DNA of 61,885 bases from Rhodothermales bacterium (GCA_028284865.1 JANQQV010000003.1:1-61885); one strand, 5' to 3'; shown: positions 1-10,203, numbered from the stretch's first letter. Notes: generated by a model from the letters alone, not told the origin. Program-made: numbers and translations.

Positions 1-103
1 TCAGGTGACGTTCCAGGCATCAGGTCTGCCAAGTGGCATGTATCTGTACCGCCTGACGACACCGGCGGGTGCGATCACTCAGAAGATGATGTTGCTCAAG
101 TAA
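1..103 (+). CDS. C-terminal fragment of a T9SS-secreted protein
   Basis: Only the last 33 codons and the TAA stop lie in the window; the start is upstream of base 1. The peptide ends in LPSGMYLYRLTTP followed by ITQKMMLLK, the last strands of a type IX secretion (Por/gliding) C-terminal sorting domain. Such domains direct export across the outer membrane and are then cleaved. It is nearly identical, in protein and DNA, to the tail of the large protein ending at 4352, so the two are probably tandem paralogues sharing a recently copied or converted tail. The function of the missing passenger cannot be known from here. Confidence 0.85.
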   Translation, partial: QVTFQASGLPSGMYLYRLTTPAGAITQKMMLLK

Positions 104-133
104 GCCCACGTCACATTCTGACTGAACTGCGAA

Positions 134-171
134 GCGGGGCGGCGATCCAAGATCGTCGCCCCGCTTTTTTT
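134..171 (+). terminator. Rho-independent terminator
   Basis: A 14-bp stem (134-147 with 151-164, one G-U pair) and a three-base loop are followed by seven Ts at 165-171. It lies 30 bases after the stop of the partial secreted-protein gene. The stem core GGGGCGGCG is shared with the terminators near 4417 and 22714. Confidence 0.9.
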
Positions 172-425
172 GTGTCCTCACGTGCGGGTGGGCAAAGGGG
201 AAGTACTTGTAAAGTGATGGCAGACATGTCATAAGACCAGGTCGGGTCAGGAGATAGGCTGTTCCCAACTGACATATCTCAACTCCTGATGCCCAGCGCG
301 AATTCCGGAAAAAAGATCGTTCCCTCCTCTGGCTGACCGTGTGATATGGACTGAACCGCCCCGTCTCACGCGTGCTGTTTTCCACCACGTTCATACGAAC
401 AGATTCGCGAGGGAGCGATTCTATC

Positions 426-3400
426 ATGAAACTCAGATTTTTTACTACAGCGGTACTGTTGATCACGTTTGCTGTATCGTCTGCATTCGCAGCCGATCGC
501 GACGTTGATCCTTCAGGTGGCGCAGACGTCGGTGATTGCACCGGTGCTCCGTGCGCAACAATTGCCTATGCATTGAGTGTGGCCGACCCCGGCGACACCA
601 TCGTGCTTGCGGCAGATACGTACACGGAAGGAATGATCGACATCACGCTCGACTTCCTGACGATTCGTGGGTTTCACTCTGCCGTTGACGGCACGGGTGT
701 CCGCGCGACTCCGTCTCTCTTCACGGGTGCTGGTCACGAATACATCTTCGGTATTGGCGCCAACAACGTGACCATCGAAGGAATTGACATAGACACTGCC
801 GGATCCACGGATACATGGGCAGGGATTGTCATTCTCAATGGTGGATGGGATCGTTGGACGATCCGTAACAACAAGATTGAAGCCATCGACGATATGGCGG
901 CAGTGCCTGGTGACGGTGTCTCCAACTTCTCTTACGGGATCTTCGGAGATGCACAGTCCACGTCTGGTACCGACACCATGACTGGTGGTGAGATCACGGG
1001 CAATTACATCTTTGACCTCGGAGACAGCTCCCACATCGGCGGTGCCAACGTCACTTCTGGTGTAGGGATTTATCTGGAAGGTCTCGAAGGCGATGTATCC
1101 AAGTGTGATGCCATCAATCGTTTTGATTGCGGTGTCTGGATTCACGGAAACACCTTTGAAGACTTCAAAGTGGGACAGAACCAGACGCTCCAGGGCATCA
1201 CGACGCCAGGTGGAAAGGAATACTCGTATGGCGTCTTCCTTGCTCAGGACAGTGAGAATGCCCTCCCGAACAATGGTGCGCTCATTGCGGGTAACGACTA
1301 CTCAGGAGACGATCTTCATGCTCCGACCACTGATCTAGAAATCGGTATTCGCATTGCCATTGGTGGCTCCACGGTCAACGAAGACAACGCGAACTTCAAT
1401 GGCGAGATCATCGCATACGTCCTGAACGAAGGTCGTAAAGCGACTATCGCTGAGCTTGCGCTCGCCGATTTCTACAAGACCCTGTTTCCGCGCGTCTTTG
1501 GTGAAGGCTCAGACATGTACTTCGAGAGCGAAACCGAAGCCAAAGCCGACTCGGATGACGAAGCTACGATCGTGAATCTTGCCCTGACATCGGCAGTGCC
1601 GGTGGATCAGTACAAGATTTCTGTTGAAGCTCGGGGCTCGTCGGCATCGTACAAGGTTTCTCTCGACAACCAGGGTGACTTGAACGTCCGCCAGGGCGCA
1701 CGTCTCCTGTTTGACGGTGCTCTTGGAGACGCAACTGCAGTAGACGGTGTTACTGAGATTGATCTCGATGGAACGTCAGGAGAGGACCTCCTCACTGTCG
1801 ACTTCAACAACGGCAACCCCACCCCGGCGGCCAATCCTGGTATCGATTTTGACGGCATGGACGGCTTCGATCGCATCGTTCTTCGCGGTGACGAGCAGCT
1901 CGAGAACCAGACCATCATGAATACGGGTACCGATTCTGGTCTGATCATGTTTGAACCCGCGGTAGGACCAGGTCTCGCCCGGACAGTTTTCACGGCAGGA
2001 ACGACGACCTCCGTTGCGTTCGACAACCTCGAGCCTATTGACGACCTTCTCATCGTCAACAGTGCCTATGCTGTCATGGCGCCGGAAGACACGAACAACG
2101 AGATCAACATCATCAACGGTCCGTTCCGCTTTGGATTCGATACGTTCCAGCTGAACAGTGGTCAGGACGCGACGTTCGAAGAGATCAACTTCGCCAACAA
2201 GAAGAACGTCCATGTCTACGGCGCTGAAGACGGCGGCGGTTCAGACAACGATGACGTGTTCACCATTTTCACTGAAGACGGCGAAGCGCCTGACCTTCTG
2301 TTGAGCATCAACCTGTACGGGTCGAATGATGCAGCAGACGCAGGAGACGATTACTTCGTCGTTCGCCCATCCAAGGACTTCAATGTCACTGTTACTGGTG
2401 GCGGCGACTTCGGTGGCGACTACCTCTTCCTGGATTGTGCGCTGACCGACGCTACGTGTGATCAAGCAGCCATGACGGCCCTGGTCGGTGGTGCTCAGCC
2501 AGCAACGTTCTCCGGTCTCTCCGGCTTCGGATTCAAGGACATTGACTTCGATGAGATTGAATGGAGCGCTGACGATCTCGCAGATGACCTCACGATTACC
2601 AAGGAGCTGGTTGGATTCGCCGTTGACGGTGCCCATCCTGGCGATGACCTGGAATACATCGTGACGGTCACGAACTCGGGTGGAGCGGGCTTTTTGCTGA
2701 ACGACTTCCCGATCTGGGTGACGGACGTCATCGACCATCGCCTGTCGTTGGTTGAGCAGAGTGTGGTTGTTACCCGCGGTACCGTCCAGGTCGTAGGTGG
2801 CAATACCGCCATGCTGTGGAAGATTGACGGCGGACTTCCTGAGTTCGATCCGGGCGATTCGGTTACCATGACCTACAAGGTCATTGTAAACACGCTGATC
2901 ACCACAGAAGACGTCAATAACTACGCAACGATCCTCAACAAGGATAACGGCGATGGTGTTGGAGTCTTCACGGACACCTACACCGACGACTTTGACGTGG
3001 CGACCCTTGACGTCCTCGACGTCTTCGGTTTCCCGGTCAAGGCAGCCATCCAGGCATCCTTGTTCTACCAGACCGAAGCAGGACCGCGCTACATGGTCGG
3101 TCTCTACGCTGGTGCCAAGGATCCTGCTCAAGGCAACATCGGCTCCATGCTGTGCCGCGTTCCTGACACCAATCAGGCTGTAGGCTGGGACGGTGGTCTC
3201 GGCAACCTGTGGTACTCCTGTGGTGAAGGTCTGCCTGCCAAAGACGGACTCTTCTCACCACTCGTGGTCACAGACCTCTACCAGGATTCCGCCGGTCGCA
3301 TCTGGCTGACCAGCTGGGGCTTTGACGGGCTCTACTACACGGATGACGGTGGGCAGACCTGGACGAGTGCCATGGTCGACCTTTCAGGTGGCTTGGGTGG

Positions 3401-4352
3401 TGCACCCGACGGTGTACCTGATGGATTCGCTCAGATCTACGCAATCACGGAAGATATCCTCGGAACGCTGTATATCTCGGCAAACAATGGCGATGTGTAC
3501 CGCTCCTTCGACCGTGGTGTCACGTGGCAGAAGTCCAAGCAGCTTCCTTTGGGATCTGCTGACACAGCCTTCTCCCTCGAAGCCGATCCGACGATTCCGG
3601 GTAAAGTCTACGCTGGTACGTTTGGCGACAGCCTCTACGTCACGAACGACTTCGCCGAGACATGGGAGCGTCCGGACCTGAACAACCTGGGTAACGGCTA
3701 TATCTTCGACATCGAGACCGACCCGATCTCAGGTAACCTCTTCGTGGGTACGGCCAAGGGTATTTTCTACTCGCCTGATGGAGGCGACAACTGGACGGGA
3801 CTGAACAGCGCGTTCCCATTCCCGACCAACCCGCCGGAGATCCGCAACATCGCGTTTGACGTGAACGGTTCGCTGTTCGCATCCACGTGGGGTCAGGGCG
3901 TCTGGTCTTCCCTCGATTGGCAGGCCAATGCGCTCAGCGAGTTCGCCCTCAAGGGTGCCAACATCATGGACATCTCGGTATCGAACGGCTTCGTTCACGT
4001 GCTGACCGATACAGGTGCTTCCTACAGCTTTGCCTACGAAGGCAGTGCAAGTAGCGTGGACCTTGAAGAGGTGGCTGCGGAACTGCCGAGTGGCTTTGCT
4101 CTCGAGCAGAACTATCCGAACCCGTTCAACCCGACGACATCGATTGCCTTCAGCCTGCCGCAGAGCGCGCAGATCAACCTGACGGTCTACGATGTACTGG
4201 GTCGCCGTGTGGCCACGCTGGTCAACGGTCAGTTGGCTGCCGGACAGCATCAGGTGCAGTTCGAAGCATCCAGCTTGCCAAGCGGCATGTATCTCTACCG
4301 CCTGACGACGCCTACGGGCTCGATCACTCAGAAGATGATGCTTCTGAAGTAG
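426..4352 (+). CDS. Large T9SS-secreted surface protein with beta-helix, DUF11-like and BNR-like regions
   Basis: A 1308-residue secreted protein. ATG 426 is chosen because it begins a clean signal peptide (about residues 1-22, ending SSAFA) with a purine-rich GAGGGAG at 409-415; a start further upstream would bury the signal. Residues about 25-400 read like a parallel beta-helix (repeated short strands, 'GNxF' turns). Residues about 710-825 form a DUF11-like adhesin repeat (DDLTITKELVG, EYIVTVTNSG). Residues about 945-1190 contain several Asp-box/BNR-like motifs (DDGGQTW, FDRGVTW, PDGGDNW), suggesting a beta-propeller. Residues about 1222-1308 are a T9SS type A sorting domain (LEQNYPNPFNPTTS). 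The likely place is the cell surface or medium; substrate binding is not predictable. It is flanked by terminators, so it is probably transcribed alone. Confidence 0.88.
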   Translation: MKLRFFTTAVLLITFAVSSAFAADRDVDPSGGADVGDCTGAPCATIAYALSVADPGDTIVLAADTYTEGMIDITLDFLTIRGFHSAVDGTGVRATPSLFTGAGHEYIFGIGANNVTIEGIDIDTAGSTDTWAGIVILNGGWDRWTIRNNKIEAIDDMAAVPGDGVSNFSYGIFGDAQSTSGTDTMTGGEITGNYIFDLGDSSHIGGANVTSGVGIYLEGLEGDVSKCDAINRFDCGVWIHGNTFEDFKVGQNQTLQGITTPGGKEYSYGVFLAQDSENALPNNGALIAGNDYSGDDLHAPTTDLEIGIRIAIGGSTVNEDNANFNGEIIAYVLNEGRKATIAELALADFYKTLFPRVFGEGSDMYFESETEAKADSDDEATIVNLALTSAVPVDQYKISVEARGSSASYKVSLDNQGDLNVRQGARLLFDGALGDATAVDGVTEIDLDGTSGEDLLTVDFNNGNPTPAANPGIDFDGMDGFDRIVLRGDEQLENQTIMNTGTDSGLIMFEPAVGPGLARTVFTAGTTTSVAFDNLEPIDDLLIVNSAYAVMAPEDTNNEINIINGPFRFGFDTFQLNSGQDATFEEINFANKKNVHVYGAEDGGGSDNDDVFTIFTEDGEAPDLLLSINLYGSNDAADAGDDYFVVRPSKDFNVTVTGGGDFGGDYLFLDCALTDATCDQAAMTALVGGAQPATFSGLSGFGFKDIDFDEIEWSADDLADDLTITKELVGFAVDGAHPGDDLEYIVTVTNSGGAGFLLNDFPIWVTDVIDHRLSLVEQSVVVTRGTVQVVGGNTAMLWKIDGGLPEFDPGDSVTMTYKVIVNTLITTEDVNNYATILNKDNGDGVGVFTDTYTDDFDVATLDVLDVFGFPVKAAIQASLFYQTEAGPRYMVGLYAGAKDPAQGNIGSMLCRVPDTNQAVGWDGGLGNLWYSCGEGLPAKDGLFSPLVVTDLYQDSAGRIWLTSWGFDGLYYTDDGGQTWTSAMVDLSGGLGGAPDGVPDGFAQIYAITEDILGTLYISANNGDVYRSFDRGVTWQKSKQLPLGSADTAFSLEADPTIPGKVYAGTFGDSLYVTNDFAETWERPDLNNLGNGYIFDIETDPISGNLFVGTAKGIFYSPDGGDNWTGLNSAFPFPTNPPEIRNIAFDVNGSLFASTWGQGVWSSLDWQANALSEFALKGANIMDISVSNGFVHVLTDTGASYSFAYEGSASSVDLEEVAAELPSGFALEQNYPNPFNPTTSIAFSLPQSAQINLTVYDVLGRRVATLVNGQLAAGQHQVQFEASSLPSGMYLYRLTTPTGSITQKMMLLK

Positions 4353-4416
4353 AGAGGCTTTCTGATCGGAGTTTCGCCATTCCGATCAAGCCAAACATGT
4401 CCTGGATGAATCTGGT

Positions 4417-4447
4417 GGGGCGGCGCTCTTTGAGCGCCGCCCCATTT
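4417..4447 (+). terminator. Rho-independent terminator
   Basis: A perfect 12-bp stem (4417-4428 with 4432-4443) and a TTT loop are followed by ATTTGG. It ends transcription of the large secreted-protein gene 64 bases after its stop. The T tract is short. Confidence 0.75.
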
Positions 4448-4649
4448 GGTTTACGCAAGTTCGGGCGTTGGTCTAAGCGGGTTGGGGCGTTTTGCAGAAG
4501 CAGGCAGTCACGGGGCGTTGATGGGCGCCGAGCCACTCGCAGACCGATTGAACGCGGATTGCGCTGAGCGGCTTGAAGCCGCGGGCAAATGGGTCGATAC
4601 CAGAAGAACATTGATCGTACCTTTTCAGCGCGCACCAATCCCTCTTTCC

Positions 4650-6743
4650 ATGCGCCAGATCCTCTTTTTCGCCCTGCTGGCCGCTGCCAGCCTTGTAGCG
4701 CCGCTGCACGTCAGCGCGCAGACATTCACCGATCGCTCGGATCTGCTTGATGAGCAGAACGAGAACAGGCATTTTTCGTGGGCAGCTTCGATTGCTGACC
4801 TGGACGGCAATGGCCTGCCGGACATCTACGAAACCGGCCACCTGTTCTTGCAGCAGGAAGACGGCTCGTTCGTCTCCTCATTGCCGGAGATGGGCATCAC
4901 CTACCGACCGCTTCCGCCACCCATTGTCGGGTACGAAGGACGCGGTGTGTTCGGCTCCATCATCACTGATGTAAACGATGATGGCTTTGCCGAATTCGTG
5001 GTGCTCGACATCATTGAGGACTCGAGCAAGTTCTTCCTGAATCACGCGGGCATGCGACTCAAGGAAGTCAGCCCGACCAACGGGATCGATTTCGCAGGGC
5101 TGGGGCAGGGAGCGGCCTTCGGTGACTTCAATGGCGATGGTCCCCTGGATCTGTTTTTCGGCGAAGAACTGGGCAACAACCAGATCTTTTTGGGCGATGG
5201 AACGGGTCAGTTCACGGAATTCAGTATGGCTGCAGGCATCGGGAATACCGGCATCCAGACATACGGCGTGGCCACTGCTGACATCGACAACGATGGTGAT
5301 CTGGATGTTTTCATCGCTGCGTGTTCGTCCACGCCAAGTAAGGCTGTCAATCTTCTTTTCCTGAACAACGGAGACGGCACCTTTCAGGAGGTCGGTGAAG
5401 CCGCTGGCATCAATGACAATCTGAACGCCTGGGGTGTCAATTTCCTGGACTACGATCGCGACGGCTGGATGGATATCCACCTGGCCAACATGCGCATCAA
5501 TTTCCAGGACACGCGTCCGAACACAAACAAGCTGTACCGCAACAAGGGTGACGGCACGTTCGCGGATGTGTCTGAGGCTGCCGGGATTGAGGGAAATGAC
5601 GACAGCTATGGATCATCGGTCGCCGACTTCAACAATGACGGATGGCCCGATATCTACTCAGCCAACTTTGGCTCAGCCCCTGCGGTGTTGATCAACAACG
5701 GCGACGGCACGTTCACGGACGCCTTCACGTCGACGGGCATGACGGACGTATTCGCCAACCTCTCCATTTCGGTCGCTGACATCAACCAGGACGGTTGGGT
5801 CGACCTGTTCACCGGTGCCGATCGTGCGCCGTTTTCCCGCTTGTACATGAACGATGGCGGTACGAACAACTGGATGGCTCTGCACCTCATCCAGCCGGCG
5901 CCAAATACCAAGGCCGTAGGTGCACGTGTGGAAGTATGGAACGAAGGACAGGTTCAGCTGCGCGATATCACCGCAGGAGACGGCTTTGTGAGTCAGAACA
6001 TGGCTCACATGGCGCACTTCGGCATGGGAACGCACACAACTGCCGACTCGGTGATTGTTCGTTGGCCAGATGGCAACACAGATCGCTGGACAGGACTCTT
6101 CGCGAATCAGACCATCACGTTGGAGAAGGGGGGAGGCTTCAATGAGCCGCCAGCTCCGTTCCGTGCCATGACGATTCTGACCAAAGGGTCAGACGATACG
6201 ATCGGAGGGCTGGTCTCATGGGAGCAGACCACGGATCCAGAGGGGAATGCCATCTCCTATACGGTCGCCGTTCAGGACGCTTCCGGCGAGGTGATCCATG
6301 TCTCGGAGCCGCTCTCAGGCGGGGAGTACGCGTTTGAGCAGGACACGACTGGCGTAGATCTGACAGGACCGTGGTCCTTCTCGGTGGCAGCGACCGACGG
6401 CGCGCATGTGCGCAGGTCGGTCAATGTAGGTCAGGTGCTTCTCGAAGGCACCAGTACAGAGGCGTTCGAAACCCCTGTCGGTGTCACACTGGACAGTGTC
6501 TGGCCCCAGCCGGCTGCTGCTTCTCAGGGAGTCACGGTCGCCGTGACGAGCGTCGGCCCGAAAACGGGTTCCTGGACCATCGTGGACATGCAGGGGCGAG
6601 CGGTTCAAAAAGGAAGCATGATGCTAAGAGCAGGAGCAGACCAGATACGTCTCGATACTGCTGCACTGAGCGCAGGTGCGTACGTGCTTGTAGTGAATAT
6701 CGATGGGCAGCAAGTCGCTCGCCCGATCATTCTCGCTCGATAA
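4650..6743 (+). CDS. CRTAC1-like FG-GAP/VCBS and ASPIC/UnbV secreted protein
   Basis: A 697-residue secreted protein. ATG 4650 starts a signal peptide (MRQILFFALLAAAS, cleavage near VSAQ); a TTG-initiated extension to 4446 would overlap the preceding terminator and hide the signal. At least seven calcium-binding FG-GAP/VCBS motifs run from residue 49 to about 385 (DLDGNGLPD, DVNDDGF, DFNGDG, DIDNDGDLD, DYDRDGW, DFNNDGW, DINQDGW). Residues about 420-495 match the ASPIC/UnbV domain (GARVEVW ... VRWPDGN). The last about 85 residues look like a T9SS sorting domain (SVWPQPAA, VDMQGRAV, LSAGAYVLVV). Members are extracellular and often surface-attached; the ligand is unknown. The gene converges with the minus-strand gene whose stop is three bases away. 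Confidence 0.87.
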   Translation: MRQILFFALLAAASLVAPLHVSAQTFTDRSDLLDEQNENRHFSWAASIADLDGNGLPDIYETGHLFLQQEDGSFVSSLPEMGITYRPLPPPIVGYEGRGVFGSIITDVNDDGFAEFVVLDIIEDSSKFFLNHAGMRLKEVSPTNGIDFAGLGQGAAFGDFNGDGPLDLFFGEELGNNQIFLGDGTGQFTEFSMAAGIGNTGIQTYGVATADIDNDGDLDVFIAACSSTPSKAVNLLFLNNGDGTFQEVGEAAGINDNLNAWGVNFLDYDRDGWMDIHLANMRINFQDTRPNTNKLYRNKGDGTFADVSEAAGIEGNDDSYGSSVADFNNDGWPDIYSANFGSAPAVLINNGDGTFTDAFTSTGMTDVFANLSISVADINQDGWVDLFTGADRAPFSRLYMNDGGTNNWMALHLIQPAPNTKAVGARVEVWNEGQVQLRDITAGDGFVSQNMAHMAHFGMGTHTTADSVIVRWPDGNTDRWTGLFANQTITLEKGGGFNEPPAPFRAMTILTKGSDDTIGGLVSWEQTTDPEGNAISYTVAVQDASGEVIHVSEPLSGGEYAFEQDTTGVDLTGPWSFSVAATDGAHVRRSVNVGQVLLEGTSTEAFETPVGVTLDSVWPQPAAASQGVTVAVTSVGPKTGSWTIVDMQGRAVQKGSMMLRAGADQIRLDTAALSAGAYVLVVNIDGQQVARPIILAR

Positions 6744-6746
6744 GCG

Positions 6747-7511
6747 CTAGCGCACCGGGGATTCGTGCTGGGCCTTGAAGGCTTCGATATCGGAGCGAAC
6801 CAGATTCAGGGCTCCATCAAACATCGAGAGCGACATCCGGACGTCATCCAGCTTGCCGTCACGCGCACTGCGTTCGAACCGGTGACACGTGTCGGCCAGC
6901 TGCTCCGCACCTACGACAGATGCCGCAGACTTGAGCGAGTGTGAGGCGCGCGCAACGGTAGCTGCATCGCCGTTGTCCAAAGCATCCTGAATGATAGCAC
7001 GATTGCGATTGGCTTCGCTCAGCAGGTCACCAAGAATGTCCTGCACAAAAGCCAGGTCATCGGCTCCCATGGTCTGAATGAAGGCATTCAAAATAGCCGG
7101 GTTCAGTCCCTCTGATTCGGGATTGCTGAAGCGGGATTGGGAAAACCGATCCAGGCATGCCCGCACCTGATCGAGCGTGAACGGCTTGGTCATGAACGCA
7201 TCCATACCAGCCTCGGCACACGCTTTCTCGTCGTGCCGCTCAACATTGGCGGTAACCGCTACGATGGGTGTTCGCCTGCGACCTTCCTCAGCATTGCGGA
7301 TCGTTCGGGTTGCTTCCAGCCCATTGATTCCCGGCATCATCATATCCATGAAGATGAAGTCGAATGTGCCGTTCTCACACTGATCAATGGCTTCCTGCCC
7401 AGACGCAGCCATTGTGACATCGTGCCCAAGTCGTTTGAGCATGTGTCCAAGAACGCGCCTGTTGACCTCGTTGTCATCGACAAGCAGTATGTGCAATTCG
7501 CTGGAGCGCAA
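6747..7511 (-). CDS. Receiver-Hpt two-domain phosphorelay protein
   Basis: A 254-residue protein. Residues 5-125 are a CheY-like receiver with acidic pair Asp12/Asp13, phospho-acceptor Asp56 (FIFMDMMMPG) and Lys109 (MTKPF). Residues about 135-245 are a histidine phosphotransfer domain with His191 in ASHSLKSAA. There is no kinase core and no DNA-binding domain, so it should shuttle phosphate between a separate hybrid kinase and a separate regulator in the cytoplasm. No kinase is adjacent. The receiver-Hpt order is that of the tail of hybrid kinases, so it may be a freed tail. Its stop is three bases from the stop of the convergent gene. Confidence 0.88.
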   Translation of the reverse strand: MRSSELHILLVDDNEVNRRVLGHMLKRLGHDVTMAASGQEAIDQCENGTFDFIFMDMMMPGINGLEATRTIRNAEEGRRRTPIVAVTANVERHDEKACAEAGMDAFMTKPFTLDQVRACLDRFSQSRFSNPESEGLNPAILNAFIQTMGADDLAFVQDILGDLLSEANRNRAIIQDALDNGDAATVARASHSLKSAASVVGAEQLADTCHRFERSARDGKLDDVRMSLSMFDGALNLVRSDIEAFKAQHESPVR

Positions 7512-7705
7512 GGGGTACCTCTAGCAGGTGAATCGACGGTAGATGCTACTACCGTTCACCTATCGGTATCGTCCAACACACAACGCGATTTAACCCTGCC
7601 CGGGACGCATGGCCGGATAGAGGGTCCAATGGAAGGCGCCATGCAGGGCCAAATGGGCCAGTGTCACTGTTGAGTGCCACTGATGACTTGACGCCCTCGG
7701 CTGAC

Positions 7706-10162
7706 TTAGGCCGCTGCCTGCTCTCCGAGCCTTCGCGAGGCGGCCCGCTGTTCAGAAGCACGCCGGTATACGGACAGGCAGAATCCTAGCGAGAGGATGA
7801 TGAAACCAATCCAGACGAAACTGATGAATGGCTTCTCATACGCCTGCACGACGAGCCAGTCCTCAGGAGGCATCTCAACGCCTTCAACGCCGAGGTTGAT
7901 GGAGCCATTATCCACGTTCATGCCCGTGAATGCGACGGTGATTCCCCAGTCTTCCAATGAGTTCTGGAGGTACTCCACTGAGCGATCGGCGCGGATGATG
8001 TACACCGGCTTCAACTCGCGCTGTTCGCCCGTTTCGTTTTGCGTGAGCAGCAGGTTGGCCCCAACCGCAACTTCGGTGGAGTCTCCGATCATCTCGTGCT
8101 CGACGTTGAGGTCGAACGCAAGGAATTCGATGGTATAGGATCCACCTCCCAGGGACGCCGATTCGCCGCGGGCCAACGTGATCTGACCCCGCTCCTGCGT
8201 CGAGCCGAACATGACGCTCGGCGAGACGGCCACGAACAGGTCTTTCTCCGCCCAGACCTTCAGATCCGGATTCTGGATCCACTGTCCACGGTTGCTTTCG
8301 TAGGCTACCGGCTGCATTTCAAACGAACGCCCTTTGGGATCGACAAAGGACAGGTTGTAGGTCGGAAGCCCCTCTTCGTCCACACCTTGGCCCGTGTAGG
8401 TCACGGTGTAGCCCTGGATATTCCGTGTCTCCCCACGACCGATGATGAAGTTGTCCCGGCTTTCTCCAAGCTGAGCTCCGTTGCGGCCAATGGGGTGATT
8501 GAGTCCACTGGACGTCACGATGCCGAGCACCATGATCGCGAATCCGATGTGTGTAGCTGCGCCTCCCGCCAACTTCAGGTTTCCTCGTGCGATTCGCCAC
8601 ATCACCTCTGCATTGCCATAGAAGGCAAAAAAGGCCACGAATACGAGTATCAACATCAACAGGAATGGTCCATGTTGAGCCCACGTCTGTGCGATCGTGG
8701 CAAAGCCGGCAGATTGCAAAGCGTCTGCGCCTGCTTGTGCAAAGGCGGCAGCTTCAGCCGCACGAATGCGGAACGGCGTGAAGAAGAAGAACGCAATCGT
8801 CGAAACAGATGACAGGACGATGGGGCGGAACATCACCTTGTTGACCGATTCGACGGTCATCTTATTCCACCAGAACAGCTGTCCGAGGCCTGCCAGGAAA
8901 AGGAAAACGATGGTCAGCGGCACTGACCACTTGTTGTAGAACTCGATCGGCACGGTCGAGGGACTGTCCCTGAATATGCGTCCGATGATCGGCGCACTGG
9001 TGCCCAGCAGAACGACCAGAGCGATACCCACGATGATCATGGCGCCCGCGAAGATCATGAACTCGCGCGAAAGCACGTTCGGCTCTTTGGTCGGCTTCGG
9101 TAATTCGCCCATGCGAACAAAGAAGAAGCCGAAACCGAGCAGCCCCATCGTCAGAATCCACAGCAATAGCTGGTTGTAGAGGCCGAGGTCAACGAAGGAG
9201 TGGACCGAGATATCGCCCAAGATGCCCGAACGCGTCAAGAACGTCGAGTACACCACCAGGATGTATGCAAGAATGGCCAGGAATAGCGAGGCCTTGTGAC
9301 TATGCCCTGATCGCTTCTGGACGATCATCGTGTGGATGGCGGCGATCCCAATCAGCCAGGGGACAAGGGACGAATTCTCAACCGGGTCCCAGGCCCAATA
9401 CCCACCGAAATTCAGCGTGATGTATGCCCAGTATCCACCGAGAGCGATTCCCACGCCAAGGGCCATGACAGCGAACAACGTCCATGGAAGCGCTGGACGC
9501 ACCCATTCCGTGTATTGCCGCTTCCAGAGTGCTGTGATGGCAAACGCAAATGGAACGATCATCGAGGCGAATCCTGCGAACAGCACCGGCGGATGGATGA
9601 CCATCCAGTAGTTGCGAAGGAGGTCGTTCAATCCTTGACCGTCAGTGGGAATGATCCCGGCCTGAATCATCGGGGCCGTCGGAAATTTCTCTGCCAGCGT
9701 GGCAAACGGGGAGGATCCGATAGGGAGAGGCCCGATCTGAAGGCCCGCGATCATCGAGATGAGAAAGGCCTGACATAGCGCAATGATCGCCATGACCGGC
9801 GCCTCATACTCGCGCGCGAATTTGATGACAGCGATTCCAACAAGCGCATTCATCACAATCCAAAGCAGGAAAGACCCTTCCTGTCCTGCCCAGGCCGCCG
9901 CCACCAGATAGTCCGTGGACAGATCCATGGCCGTGTTTTCGTACACGTAGGCGTACTGGAAGGCGTGCGTCAGATTCAGGTAGATCAACAGCCCGAATGA
10001 CGCGATCGTCCCAATGGATGCCACCCACCATGAGAGGCGGCCGATCCGTTTCCATTCACCGACACGCGTTTCCAGCTTGGAGGAGCGTAGGAATGTGATA
10101 CCTGACAGAACGCATGCTACCAGGGACACAAGAATCAGAAGCTTACCGATCGTACCGATCAT
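7706..10162 (-). CDS. ccmF: Cytochrome c heme lyase subunit CcmF
   Basis: An 818-residue polytopic inner-membrane protein of the CcmF/CcsA heme-handling family, which ligates heme to apocytochrome c in the periplasm. Landmarks are WAGQEGSFLLW (91-101), IHPPVLFAGF (189-198) and the Trp-rich WWD motif GGYWAWDPVENSSLVPWL (253-270). About 14 hydrophobic segments are visible, with a periplasmic domain at about 540-760. The length is somewhat above the roughly 650 residues usual in proteobacterial CcmF, because of that soluble domain. No other ccm gene lies next to it, so the rest of the system must be elsewhere. The 194 bases between it and the receiver-Hpt gene hold nothing I recognise. Confidence 0.93.
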   Translation of the reverse strand: MIGTIGKLLILVSLVACVLSGITFLRSSKLETRVGEWKRIGRLSWWVASIGTIASFGLLIYLNLTHAFQYAYVYENTAMDLSTDYLVAAAWAGQEGSFLLWIVMNALVGIAVIKFAREYEAPVMAIIALCQAFLISMIAGLQIGPLPIGSSPFATLAEKFPTAPMIQAGIIPTDGQGLNDLLRNYWMVIHPPVLFAGFASMIVPFAFAITALWKRQYTEWVRPALPWTLFAVMALGVGIALGGYWAYITLNFGGYWAWDPVENSSLVPWLIGIAAIHTMIVQKRSGHSHKASLFLAILAYILVVYSTFLTRSGILGDISVHSFVDLGLYNQLLLWILTMGLLGFGFFFVRMGELPKPTKEPNVLSREFMIFAGAMIIVGIALVVLLGTSAPIIGRIFRDSPSTVPIEFYNKWSVPLTIVFLFLAGLGQLFWWNKMTVESVNKVMFRPIVLSSVSTIAFFFFTPFRIRAAEAAAFAQAGADALQSAGFATIAQTWAQHGPFLLMLILVFVAFFAFYGNAEVMWRIARGNLKLAGGAATHIGFAIMVLGIVTSSGLNHPIGRNGAQLGESRDNFIIGRGETRNIQGYTVTYTGQGVDEEGLPTYNLSFVDPKGRSFEMQPVAYESNRGQWIQNPDLKVWAEKDLFVAVSPSVMFGSTQERGQITLARGESASLGGGSYTIEFLAFDLNVEHEMIGDSTEVAVGANLLLTQNETGEQRELKPVYIIRADRSVEYLQNSLEDWGITVAFTGMNVDNGSINLGVEGVEMPPEDWLVVQAYEKPFISFVWIGFIILSLGFCLSVYRRASEQRAASRRLGEQAAA

Positions 10163-10195
10163 GAACTACCAACAGAATTGCCTTGGAATGGAGTG

Positions 10196-10203
10196 GAAAT
10201 ATA
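10196..10203 (-). promoter_or_regulatory. Possible ccmF promoter -10/-7 element
   Basis: Read on the minus strand this is TATATTTC, 33 bases before the ccmF ATG. It matches a TATAAT-like box and also the Bacteroidota -7 consensus TAnnTTTG in all but the last base. No convincing -35/-33 partner is visible. Weak call. Confidence 0.3.

Noticed and set aside
4446..4649. A TTG-started N-terminal extension of the CRTAC1-like protein
   Set aside because: It starts beside the terminator stem and would bury the signal peptide beginning at 4650.
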